DNA of 64,000 nucleotides, taken from assembly GCA_905183005.1 (NCBI GenBank), contig CAJJDO010000150.1:71686-135685 (forward strand), given 5' to 3'. This stretch comes from Paramecium pentaurelia. Lineage: Eukaryota; Ciliophora; Oligohymenophorea; Peniculida; Parameciidae. The notes under the pieces were generated by a model. The model was not told where the DNA came from and ran no database searches. It saw only the letters and a list, made by a program, of their open reading frames with translations. The position numbers and the translations under genes are program-made. How positions within the stretch are numbered: position 1 is the stretch's first letter; the number at the start of each line of letters is the position of its first letter. Of the stretch, positions 46,425 to 57,279 are shown one piece after another.

Positions 46425-47576
46425 ATGCTTAATTTACATAGTCTATTAACTTAGAAAATACTTAAAAATCCATATCTTAATTAATAAATCACACACAAAA
46501 ACAAAAAGATTAAGAAAGCCAAATCTAATTTGTAACATATTCAATCTAATGCCAATTTACTAGATTAACCACCTTAAATTTAAGAAATTAAAGGGAATGT
46601 TAAAAATGCCTATATAAAGAAAATCACATCTTTGTTGAGTGTAGAAGGAGACAAATTGCTTGATTAGGAATTACAAGAGAACTTATAAGAGGATAGTTCC
46701 TCTTAAGAACTTTCTAAAGATAAAAATGGATTAACAGGATTGTTATGTAAGGATTTATTGAATGAGGAATGCAAAAACAAACGATTAAGATAAAGTGCTA
46801 AGAAATCAAGATTGAGAAAGAAGGTTTATGTGAAGTTATTAGAGAAAAAAGTATAGAAGTTTGAAGTTCCTATTTTTAGGTTTTTGATTTGGATCATAAA
46901 ATATAAGAATAAAAATAAACTACAAAGCAATCATTTGAATATCTGACTTAATTGTTGATATCACATCCCATTCTCAATAGTATGATTATTGGAAATGCTA
47001 ATGCTATTGATCAGATTATGCAATCTAATTAATCTGATTAAGCATAATTGCTTATTGATTCTTATATGGTAATATTATAAAGAAAATATAGTTCAGATGA
47101 GATTTGGTACTTGTGGAATTAAAAGAAAAGATTATATGAAATATGCAGTAAAAAATATATAGAGAAATTTTTTGAAAGGAAATTATGGATTATTGTTAAT
47201 AGGTACAAATAATGAAATAAACAATTGTAAATATAATTAAATTAATTTATTTATTTAGATGATGAAGAATTCAATAATTATGTTGAGATTGTTAAGAAAT
47301 ATACAAAATTGGAAGATAATAATTTGATATACAAGTTATTACAAATCATAGATAAATTATTGAATCATCGCAAAATGTCTTAAAAGTTGTTTTATTTAAC
47401 AAATATTTAGTTATTTACTCCAATTAAATAAAGAAATGAAGAATTTGAAATTAATATAATAAGAATTAGATGAGACTGTGTATCAATTTACACAATCATT
47501 AACATCTTTATAATTAGTGGAATTTATCAAAGGAGTAGAGCGAATACAGAATTTTAATAGATCTCTATTATTTTGA
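46425..47576 (+). CDS. bZIP transcription factor
   Basis: 346 codons plus TGA with four introns (46851-46879, 47069-47096, 47227-47258, 47389-47410); each is needed and the sum is in frame. The basic region is NKRLRQSAKKSRLRKKVYVK, matching the N-x7-S-R-x-R-K core of bZIP proteins, and leads into LLEKKVFDLDHKIQEQKQT as the zipper start (split by intron 1). The C-terminal half is helical (YMKYAVKNIQRNFLKG, YVEIVKKYTKLEDNNLIYKL, LVEFIKGVERIQNFNRSLLF). Nuclear, dimeric DNA binding by family. The start was picked as the first ATG of the open frame. Confidence 0.82.
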
Positions 47577-47596
47577 TCATAAATATATAAATAACT

Positions 47597-48312
47597 ATGG
47601 AATTATTAAATAATGAGGAACGAGAATTATTGGCCAAATACAATAGATATTTGACTAATGACAAAATATAAGAACCACTGAAATACTCAGACATCTTTAT
47701 AGGGAAACATGATTTAAAGGAAATTCCTTAACAGACCAAAGAAAAATAAATTCAAAATTCAAAATTACACATTAAAAGTTCCTCTGCTAATAAGCGTGAT
47801 TAATTTAAAAGTATTATTAATGAATTGAACAATGTATATGATATCTTTCATTCTTAGGTTCAAAATAGAAAATTAGACAATATTTTTAAGAGCAGTTCTG
47901 TTTGTGAAGATACTTAGAGAGAGAAACAAATTAGTTAATCTGAATAATAGATTATCAATTAAAACCCATAATAAAATACCAATAAGAATTCAGATAGACC
48001 AAAAAAATAAACAAAATTATAAAAATCATTGCCTAAAGATTAAATATAAAAGAAACAAGACAAGAAACAAAAATAAGATACTCATGTATCAAGTTAATAA
48101 TCTACTATTGAAATTTAATAATAATTTAATGAGTATGATAATAATACTTAAATTTTAGGAAATTATTATAATAACTAAATAAATTGAGCTAGTTGAAGAA
48201 GATAGATAATAAATTTTTTATCAATTTAATTTCTAAACATGTTAATGAATGCCCTTCATTTGGAAAAAGAATAAAAGAAGAAATAAAGGAAATATTAAAT
48301 TAATTATTATGA
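47597..48312 (+). CDS. Gln/Lys-rich hypothetical protein
   Basis: 229 codons plus TGA with a 26-nt intron (48133-48158). N-terminus MELLNNEERELLAKYNRYLT. The middle is low complexity (KKQDKKQKQDTHVSSQQSTI). After the intron comes a more ordered C-terminus (LKKIDNKFFINLISKHVNEC, PSFGKRIKEEIKEILNQLL). It starts 20 bp after the bZIP stop. No domain recognised. Confidence 0.65.
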
Positions 48313-48403
48313 TTTTATGAATTATTCTGTGTAAATTCTATGACTTATATTCTTAAAAATAGATATTCTATATTATCTGTAATTATGAAAGATATAAAAA
48401 TAT

Positions 48404-48435
<32 letters not shown>

Positions 48436-48505
48436 TAATTAAGTAAAAAAAAAAAAAAAGAGAGTAATATTATAATACACAAATGATTATTAATAAACAA
48501 ATATT
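48313..48505. repeat. (TA)n microsatellite and poly-A run
   Basis: A TA dinucleotide tract of about 30 bp near 48406-48437 is followed by a run of about 15 A near 48446-48460, between the 3' ends of two convergent genes. Simple-sequence DNA prone to length change and sequencing slips. Confidence 0.8.
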
Positions 48506-51234
48506 TCATTGGATTGACATTTATTAAAAATATTTATTTAGATCCTCTTCTTTTATAACAGGTATTTAATCTTAATCTTCTTCAGATTGCTCTGATTTCT
48601 TTTCTTCTTCATCTAATGTTGGTTTAAATACATTAAATCCATTTGCAGAAGTACTCACTATCATTTCATAATAAACAGGATGATATTTCAATTCTTTAAG
48701 ATCCTTTTATCCTTAATGTACAAACATTAATTAATCTGGTACATCTTCTTCATTATTATTTTCATTTTCAACAGCAAAATCCCAAATAGACAATTTATGA
48801 TCTTCTGATGATACAGCTATACTAGAATCACTATTTGGTTAAAATTATATAGATGTAATGGCTTTATTATGGAATTGAATTTCAGAAATGGCATCATTTT
48901 TAGGATATTTTAAATCCCATATTTTAAAGCATCCATCATCAGCTCCTGTAGCAACAAGAGTAGCTGATACTTGATTCCATGAGATTACATTAACATCACA
49001 ATTATGAGCTTTAACCAAGATCTAAGCTTATTTATGTTTTCCTTCTCTTGTATCAACAATACATAGAGATCCATCAGTAGAACATGAAGCAAATACAAAA
49101 CTTTCAATTGGTGAGAATTATATATCTTCAACACTTCCTTTATGATATTCATAAGCTTTATTTTCTCTAATCCAATCATTATTATTTAATTGATATAAAT
49201 AAATTTTACCATCAACTGAACCACTTAATAAATCACCTACTTTTAAACGACTCCAATCTAATGCAAATCCTTCATGTTAATTTTTGAATACTTTATGATG
49301 TAATTGTGATAAATTAAATTAAGATTATTAATTAGATTAAAGTTTTTTATATAATGGATTAAGATCTAAAATATTAACATCTCCATTTTCATTCCAATAA
49401 GCAGCAATTGCTTAACCATTCATAGTTTTAATTCTATTTACTCCACATTTTAATCCTGTAACACTACTCAAATGTACTTAACCTTCTTCATCATTACTAA
49501 GATTATCATCTTCACTATCTTCTTCTGATTAAGATGCTTCATCATCATCATATTTAGTTTTATGCATTTTTGATAATTTTAATAAGTATATTTAATTTTT
49601 AGTTGGTTATGCTGCTTGAGTACCAGCTGCCAAATAAACACTATATGGATACTTATTCATTTTTTGGTATTCCTTATTTTTATATTATTATTATTCTTCT
49701 TCAGTTAATACAAAATCACAAGATAAACAAGGCCATTCAGTTGTGACTCTATGTAACATATTATAAGCTCTATTATCAAAATCTAAATTTTCAGCTTCAT
49801 CATAGAACCATACTCTCTTTTNCCAAATAGACAATTTATGATCTTCTGATGATACAGCTATACTAGAATCACTATTTGGTTAAAATTATATAGATGTAAT
49901 GGCTTTATTATGGAATTGAATTTCAGAAATGGCATCATTTTTAGGATATTTTAAATCCCATATTTTAAAGCATCCATCATCAGCTCCTGTAGCAACAAGA
50001 GTAGCTGATACTTGATTCCATGAGATTACATTAACATCACAATTATGAGCTTTAACCAAGATCTAAGCTTATTTATGTTTTCCTTCTCTTGTATCAACAA
50101 TACATAGAGATCCATCAGTAGAACATGAAGCAAATACAAAACTTTCAATTGGTGAGAATTATATATCTTCAACACTTCCTTTATGATATTCATAAGCTTT
50201 ATTTTCTCTAATCCAATCATTATTATTTAATTGATATAAATAAATTTTACCATCAACTGAACCACTTAATAAATCACCTACTTTTAAACGACTCCAATCT
50301 AATGCAAATCCTTCATGTTAATTTTTGAATACTTTATGATGTAATTGTGATAAATTAAATTAAGATTATTAATTAGATTAAAGTTTTTTATATAATGGAT
50401 TAAGATCTAAAATATTAACATCTCCATTTTCATTCCAATAAGCAGCAATTGCTTAACCATTCATAGTTTTAATTCTATTTACTCCACATTTTAATCCTGT
50501 AACACTACTCAAATGTACTTAACCTTCTTCATCATTACTAAGATTATCATCTTCACTATCTTCTTCTGATTAAGATGCTTCATCATCATCATATTTAGTT
50601 TTATGCATTTTTGATAATTTTAATAAGTATATTTAATTTTTGGTTGGTTATGCTGCTTGAGTACCAGCTGCCAAATATACACTATATGGATACTTATTCA
50701 TTTTTTGGTATTCCTTATTTTTATATTATTATTATTCTTCTTCAGTTAATACAAAATCACAAGATAAACAAGGCCATTCAGTTGTGACTCTATGTAACAT
50801 ATTATAAGCTCTATTATCAAAATCTAAATTTTCAGCTTCATCATAGAACCATACTCTCTTTTGATTCTCTTGATTCTCTTATTCCATACCCTTCTTCTTT
50901 CTCTTGAGTTTTGATTATTATTATATGGGTTATTATTATTATTGAGTTTATTATGATTATTCTTAAGATTACTCTTCCTTTTCTAATATTTCTTCATCTT
51001 CACTATCTATATTGATTTCTCCTTCTTCACTCTCTAACTAAATTATTTTGATAATTTACCATATTCATCATCAAATTCATCTTCATATTGAATTTATTCA
51101 TCTTCCTCCATTTCACTAACATCCTCGTATTCAGAATCTATTTCCTAAGTTACATGAGCATTGTCTTCTATTTTACTCTTTTTTTGAATGCATTATTTCA
51201 ATATTCTTCTTCTTCTTTATGAACGAGATTGCAT
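48506..51234 (-). CDS. GRWD1/Rrb1-like WD40 ribosome-assembly protein (contains an assembly duplication)
   Basis: With one copy of direct repeat 2 and the 'n' removed (join 48506-49821 and 50863-51234) and a 26-nt intron spliced, the gene is exactly 553 codons plus TGA. N-terminus: very acidic (YEDVSEMEEDEQIQYEDEFD). It continues through VWFYDEAENLDFDNRAYNML, TTEWPCLSCDF and YLLKLSKMHKT to seven WD repeats (LDWSRLKVGDLLSGSVDGKI, SVEDIQFSPIESFVFASCST, CFKIWDLKYPKND, KLSIWDFAVENEN). The end FVHQGQKDLKELKYHPVYYE, then STSANGFNVF, is the hallmark of GRWD1/Rrb1, the chaperone of ribosomal protein L3. As printed, the duplication adds 347 in-frame codons with an unknown residue at the junction, which would give a false ~900-residue protein. 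Confidence 0.88.
48782..49821. repeat. Direct repeat 2, first copy (1040 bp)
   Basis: Matches 49823-50862 with two substitutions seen (49601 A versus 50642 G; 49637 A versus 50678 T). Lies wholly inside the GRWD1-like gene. Confidence 0.95.
49822..49822. other. Single ambiguous base (n) at contig junction 2
   Basis: Separates the two copies of direct repeat 2. Confidence 0.99.
49823..50862. repeat. Direct repeat 2, second copy (1040 bp)
   Basis: Second copy, continuous with the 5' end of the GRWD1-like gene. Confidence 0.95.
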
Positions 51235-51488
51235 TTATAAATATTAATATCACACATTAAATTTTAATCTCTAAATTGCAAACATTTTTATTGTAATAAA
51301 TTTGATACATTAAATTAATAATATATATTGATAATCATTCATTCCAACTTTTATTGATTTCATTAAATATAAATTCAATAAGTTAACATAACAATCTTTA
51401 TATTATTATGTTAACTTATTATAATACTCCAAATTAACTATATCAATTTTTAATAATTTAATTATTGACATTTATCTATACATTAAAA

Positions 51489-52358
51489 ATGAATAGATTA
51501 TTAATTACAGAATTGGGGGATGCTATGAGATCAGAATTAATTCAATAAGAAGAACTCAAAAAGAAAAAGACTATTTTAATAAGTAGAGATTCACTTCCTG
51601 AAATCAAATAAACAGGAATAATAAATTCTTTATTACTAGACATAGATGATAATCCATTATATCGTAAGAGCCTTTCAGATGTTGCTTTATTGAATCTAAC
51701 AAAAGCAGCAAATATATCATTAAATGGATCTCAAAGTAAAGATATCTTAGAAAAACATATAAGAGAGGATTTGTAAATTCCAAAGAAAAATGATTATCTT
51801 AACCATTATCTTAATAAACAAGTCGAGAAAATAGTGGATGATAAAAGTAAATGCATTTGAATTAATTATACTTTAGATTCCATGACTAAGAGAAGGAGAT
51901 ACTTATTAGGTGAATTAAAAAGGATCGAAATAAAAGAGACCAACCTAAACATTAAAAATAGAATATCAACAGATTAATCTAGATTAAGCACTATTGTTGA
52001 AGACATTGATAGAGAGAATAAATTGATGGCTATAATAAATACAGAAGGTAAGTTACTTTAATTGTAAAAGAGATATGATAAAAAGAAATAAGATGATGAA
52101 ATCTTGAAATAATAAGTGAAATCTAATTATTTCAAACATAAAGATTTAGAAGAAATCCAAATTGAATCACTTCCAATATTAAATTAAGAACAATTAGAAT
52201 AAGGAATTCAAAATTTGTATCATAATACTGATTAGTCTGAACATCGCTTTTTATAAAGATTACAAGATAAACACAAAAAGATTACAACATAAGTTTGGCA
52301 ATAACATCATTTTCCAAAAAAACATAAAAAGTGGATATCAATTTCTAAAAAGTTTTGA
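51489..52358 (+). CDS. Coiled-coil hypothetical protein
   Basis: 279 codons plus TGA with a 30-nt intron (51847-51876). N-terminus MNRLLITELGDAMRSELIQQ, then LPEIKQTGIINSLLLDIDDN. After residue about 120 it is charged coiled coil (KRRRYLLGELKRIEIKETNL, KLLQLQKRYDKKKQDDEILK), ending in a Lys/His-rich basic tail (HHFPKKHKKWISISKKF). No family recognised. It is divergent from the GRWD1-like gene (254 bp apart). Confidence 0.7.
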
Positions 52359-52581
52359 CTTGATATATTATTTATACTATATATAAATAAATAAACTAAT
52401 ATTATATTTTGTTAATTAAATTAAAATACTAATCGAATTAATAAGAATATCAAAGTCAAGGATAACTCATTATCCAAAAAAAATAATGGATTAAATCACA
52501 TAATAGAAAAAAATGATACCTCTGATTTGATTGCATTATTTAATTAATCAAAATAATTAAAATTCATTTGTCTAATTAGAT

Positions 52582-52905
52582 ATGGTTACTAAAATAATTA
52601 ATCAAAATTTTTATAAAACAACTAATAAAGAGACATAACCATCATTGGAAGAACAAGTTAATGAAATTCAAACTAAAATATAAGAAATTAATATATCTGA
52701 ATTTATAATTATCTAAACTATTATAACTTCTAAATAATCAACTACAGTTAGTTCTATGAAATTAGATACCTTTTTCAAAAAAAAAATGTAAAAACTTTTG
52801 ATTTATATATCATCAAATAATTTTATCTTTAATTATTATGTTTATTTATTATATGATAATTAAGGTTTAATATAAATTATTAAATACCCTAATACCCAAA
52901 TATGA
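52582..52905 (+). CDS. Doubtful small ORF
   Basis: 108 codons including stop (MVTKIINQNFYKTTNKETQP; SLEEQVNEIQTKIQEINISE). Upstream frames (52486-52580) look similar in composition and could be an earlier exon, but no intron was found. No domain. May be a decayed gene. Confidence 0.3.
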
Positions 52906-53275
52906 TTAACTTATTTAATATAAATCATTTCATTCTAAATTATAATATTAATTTTTTAATAATTAAACATTTCAATTAGAATTCACCATTTTAAAGTATC
53001 TTATTTATATCCAAACAATATTTTTGGATACTTTGTATGTATTCTAACATAGACTAAGTTTATTCAATGAAATTATATTCAAAATTTATCTATTATTAAG
53101 TCAAATCAAATTCGGAAATTTCAAATCCGTTAAAAAAGTAAAGATTTAAATTTCTTGCTAAAAATACTTTAAAATTTAAGAAATTTCAGTGATAGTGTTT
53201 ATTTCTAAAATCGTTTAATATGTTTGATCTAATAAATAGTGATAATTATTAAAAGCAAATAAATAAGTATTAAGA
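52906..53275. other. Intergenic, AT-rich
   Basis: No coding signal seen. Confidence 0.5.
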
Positions 53276-55740
53276 ATGAGCAAACCTAAATTCTTACTAT
53301 AATTTGCTCGTAAAGAAGCAAGGTAATAAGAGGATAAACTTCTTGAATTGGAAGCTATGAGTAATGTTGAAAAAGAGATACAACTTCTTGATAATAACGA
53401 GTAAATTCAAATATATAAAAATAGTGTATGGAAATCAAAGCCACTTAAGATTATTTAGAAAGTTGCTATTTTCATAACAAAAATGAAGCACTTTTCAACT
53501 CAATATAGATTTAAAATTTTGAATAAGGATATATTCAATTTGATCCATGATCTTAGCAGTTCATTTCAATATTATCTGTATAATCATCTTTTGGATTCAA
53601 AACCTACTAAAGTATGATTATAATATATAATTCATACTAGTATGGTGAAATTAAGTATGAGGGTAAATAAAACAATGCTTTTTGGTGGAGAATATGGGCA
53701 TTTCTTAAGAGTAATTAAACAGTTCTTTTGCCAGCAGATAAATTTCTATTTGTATGGGATGTCATCTTAATGTTTGTGACAATAGTCAATATCTTATATG
53801 TTCCACTATAATTGTCTTTTGATTTGAATAAGGACCAAATAGGAAATGCTTATTTATTATTTAGTACCTTACCAAGTAGTGTATTTTTGATGGAGTTAAT
53901 TCTAAACTTCTTTAAGGGTTATTATGCAAAGGGAATCTTACACACTTCAAAGAAAGATATATTTTGGCATTATATAAAGGGAGAATTTTTTCTTGATTTG
54001 ACAGTTGTATTACCATTTATATTATCATGGTTTGGATTTTAATTTGCAAACTATTTAATGTTAATAAGAATGACAAAAGTAAGAAGGACAATGGTAGTAA
54101 TAGAGGAAATATCAAATTTTAAGGAAAAAACAGCAGTTATTTATTCTCTATTTTGTTTAATCTATTCTCTGTTATTAATATCTCATTTCTGTGCTTGTTT
54201 ATTTCATTACTTTGCCATTTTAGAAGTAGATTTAGGTTATTCACATACATGGTTACATCAATAAGATATTTATGAAGCCAATGTGTATGTGAAGTATTTT
54301 ACATCTCTTTATTGGGTGACCATAACTTCAATGACAGTTGGATATGGAGACATTATACCTGTTACTATTCCTGAGAAAATTTTGGTAACAGGTTTTACAT
54401 TTGTAGTAGTAGGTACTTTTGGTTATGCGTTGGGTATGATTTAAAGTATCTTTTATAAATTGGCTGAATAATAGAATATTAATAATTCTAAACTTAGACT
54501 TGTGAGTAATCATATTAAATAAAGAGGTTTAAATACATAATTATAATTTCGAGTGAGAAAATATATAGAATACTATTTATAATTTAAATAAGAAGAAGAA
54601 TTAGATTTAGATGAATTGATAGGATAATTAAATCCAAAATTAAAATAAGAAGTCTAAATTGCAATGTATTATAGTTATTTTAAATAATCAAAACTATTTG
54701 GATCAAATTTATCTGAAGATACATTGAAGAAATTATGTTTTTGTATACATGAAAAGACTTATGCACCAGAAGAATTTATAATTAAGAAGGATGATCATCC
54801 AGATAAAGTTTATATACTATTAGCTGGAAAAGTGAAGTCAGTATTATTGGATAGAACAATAAAAAGATATACAAGTGGAATATTGTTTTGTGAAAGAGAA
54901 TTCTTTTTTTAAGATTATATGTAATTTGATATTGTAGCATAAACATTTGTCTAAGTTGCTTATATAACTAAGAATGAATTCTTATCAATTTTATAGAAAG
55001 ATAGAAGATAATATGAAAAATATAGACTTATACTTGATAAAACTCAATTTGGAGATAATACTAATTAAATAAAATGTGAAGCTTGTTCTAGTCATCATTA
55101 ATTTAAACATTGTCCTTTAGTTTTTTTAAGGAAAAATAAAAATAAAGTTATTTCAGTATATAATAGTAGTGTTGATCATTGTAGATAACCATTTATTAGA
55201 TAAAAGAAAAGAAAGAGATTTAATGTACTACTTATTAGAGAAAAGGCTTTAGAATAAATGCTTGAACATTAAAAATCAATACCTTAGGTTGATAATAAAT
55301 TACTTATCAGATTAGGATTCCCAAAATAAGAAGAAGATGATCTCGATTTCCCTGAATAGACAATTGGATTACATTCTCATTAATAATCTTTAAATTAATA
55401 AGATATGAAGAATTTACTTAAGAGTAAATTATTTTAATAAGTAAGCAATAGAAGTCTATTAATACCAAATACTAATAGTCTTCATAATTAATTTAGTAAT
55501 TAGATAAATAATTAAAATTATGAAAACCAAGATGATCCTAATCCATAAATATAAAATAATGATTTGAATATAGACAAAGTATCAGAATTTGAAAAATATT
55601 ATCCTCACTTCAATATCACTAAAGTATCTAAATTAATAAATAATTCCCATGTTTATAATAAAGTCTTATAGATGATTAGAGGTCACAAAAGTAAATTTGC
55701 ACATTATATTGCTCGCTAAATTATGTATAAAATAATATGA
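53276..55740 (+). CDS. Voltage/cyclic-nucleotide-type K+ channel (EAG/HCN/CNG superfamily)
   Basis: 811 codons plus TGA with one 29-nt intron (53612-53640). Six membrane helices: S1 FVWDVILMFVTIVNILYVPL, S2 LFSTLPSSVFLMELILNFFK, S3 FFLDLTVVLPFILSWFGF, a basic S4-like helix LMLIRMTKVRRTMVVIEEIS with fewer charges than usual, S5 SLFCLIYSLLLISHFCACLF, then the pore with SMTVGYGDI (K+ filter) and S6. After a C-linker (FRVRKYIEYYLQFKQEEELD) comes a cyclic-nucleotide-binding-like domain (YAPEEFIIKKDDHPDKVYIL), although the phosphate-binding 'GE-x-x-x-x-R-A' cassette is not evident (GILFCEREFF), so nucleotide gating is doubtful. Membrane excitability and ciliary beating are likely contexts. Confidence 0.92.
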
Positions 55741-55895
55741 GTGAATGTATATTTATAATGAAAAAATATGATCAAAATATATATATATATAAATAAATCC
55801 CATTCATATGTTAGAATTAGTCAATTCCTATTCTCTAATTACAATTAAATATCTTTTGTTAATAAGAAAATTATTATTTTATTTAAATTGTAAAT

Positions 55896-57193
55896 ATGGA
55901 TTAACGAGTTGATGATGGATTTTAGATTGTTTTAGCTGATGGATCAGTTGGGTTTGCAGTTTAACCAAAGGAAGATTGTGAACATTTTAAATAGCCAGAT
56001 CTAAATGAATTGTAAAATTTATTGTAAATTAATTTAGAATGAAGTATGTTGAACAAAATAGATAAAATTTATTTTCATAACCATGTGTATAATGTGGAGA
56101 TTGTAAAGAGAATTGGGTATGTTAACATTGTAGAGAAATTCATTGTTCTCGATTTGTAAATTGTAATTTAAATATTTTTTATTTTTTAGCTCACATGGTT
56201 GAACATAATAAAAAAAGTGGACATCAAATTGTTCTATCATTAACAGATTTATCATTTTGGTGTTATGATTGTTCCTCTTATATTACTAATTATCTAATTT
56301 CGAAAGCAAGTAAATTGTTATCTTCAATCAAATTTAATAATTAAGAAGACAAAAATGATGAGACATAAGAAATTAAACAATTAATTGAATAAATTTCTAA
56401 TTTAAAGGTTACTAATGAAGATGAATTCAATTATAATAAATTAATAGATGGATTGAAAAATAAGAAATTCTAAAAAGTATGTGTATTGGCTGGTGCAGGT
56501 ATGAGTGTAGCTGCTGGAATTCCAGATTTCAGAACTCCTGGAACAGGATTATATTCATAAATATAAAAATATAATTTGCCTAGTCCAGAAAGTGTATTTG
56601 AAATTGAATATTTTAAAAAAAATCCTGAAGCTTTTTATTGTGTAGCAAGAGAATTCTTACTTAGTTTTGATGCTAAACCAACAGTAGCTCATAAATTTTT
56701 AAAATTATTGGATTCAAGAGAACAATTACTAAGATGTTTTACATAGAATATAGATGGTTTAGAATTAGATGCAGGAGTCACATAAGAAAAAGTCATATAA
56801 GCACATGGTCATATGAGATCTGCTAGATGTATTGAATGTTAAGAGGAAGCATCAATTAAGGATTTCATGAATCATATAAAAAAGGGGGATATTCATAGAT
56901 GTGAAAAATGTCCTAAGAAAGGATTGATCAAACCTGATGTTGTATTTTTTGGTGAAGGTTTACCAGGAGAATTCTTTTATAATTGGAATTGTTTAAAAGA
57001 TGCAGATCTATTAATTGTTATAGGAACAAGTCTTAAAGTGATGCCTTTTGCAGCTAGTGTAGCTAAAGTTGGTCCTACAACTCCAATAGTATTAATAAAT
57101 AGAGAAAATGTTTTACAAGGAAGAAAGAATTTATTACATCTTGATGGAGACATTGAAGAAAATTGTAAAAAGATAGTATAAGATATGAAATGA
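55896..57193 (+). CDS. UBP-type zinc finger fused to a SIR2 deacetylase (sirtuin)
   Basis: 414 codons plus TGA with introns 56012-56037 (26 nt) and 56163-56189 (27 nt). N-terminal residues about 25-105 are a ZnF-UBP: EDCEHF, QPCVQCGDCKENWVCQHCRE, HCSRF, HMVEHNKKSGHQIVLSLTDL, SFWCYDC. The sirtuin core follows: VCVLAGAGMSVAAGIPDFRT (NAD+ loop), FTQNIDGLELDAGV, QAHGHMRSARC (catalytic His), ECQEE ... CEKCPKKGLIKPDVVFFGEG (zinc Cys4 and substrate loop), LLIVIGTSLKVMPFAA, IVLINRENV. All catalytic residues are present. Class I (SIRT1/2/3) look. ZnF-UBP normally binds the free C-terminus of ubiquitin, as in HDAC6. Confidence 0.93.
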
Positions 57194-57279
57194 TATAAAT
57201 AAAAATATTTTAGTAATAGAATTCTATATTTTTTAAACTTGTTCAAAAATGTATTTCTATTATCAATAAATAAAATAAA

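Noticed and set aside
48985..50220. Tandem duplication of WD repeats as real protein evolution
   Set aside because: The copies are near-identical at DNA level, are split by an n, and two other unrelated loci show the same geometry; collapse restores the frame.
54328..54513. Minus-strand short frame within the channel gene
   Set aside because: Lies antisense to the pore region of a clear K+ channel.
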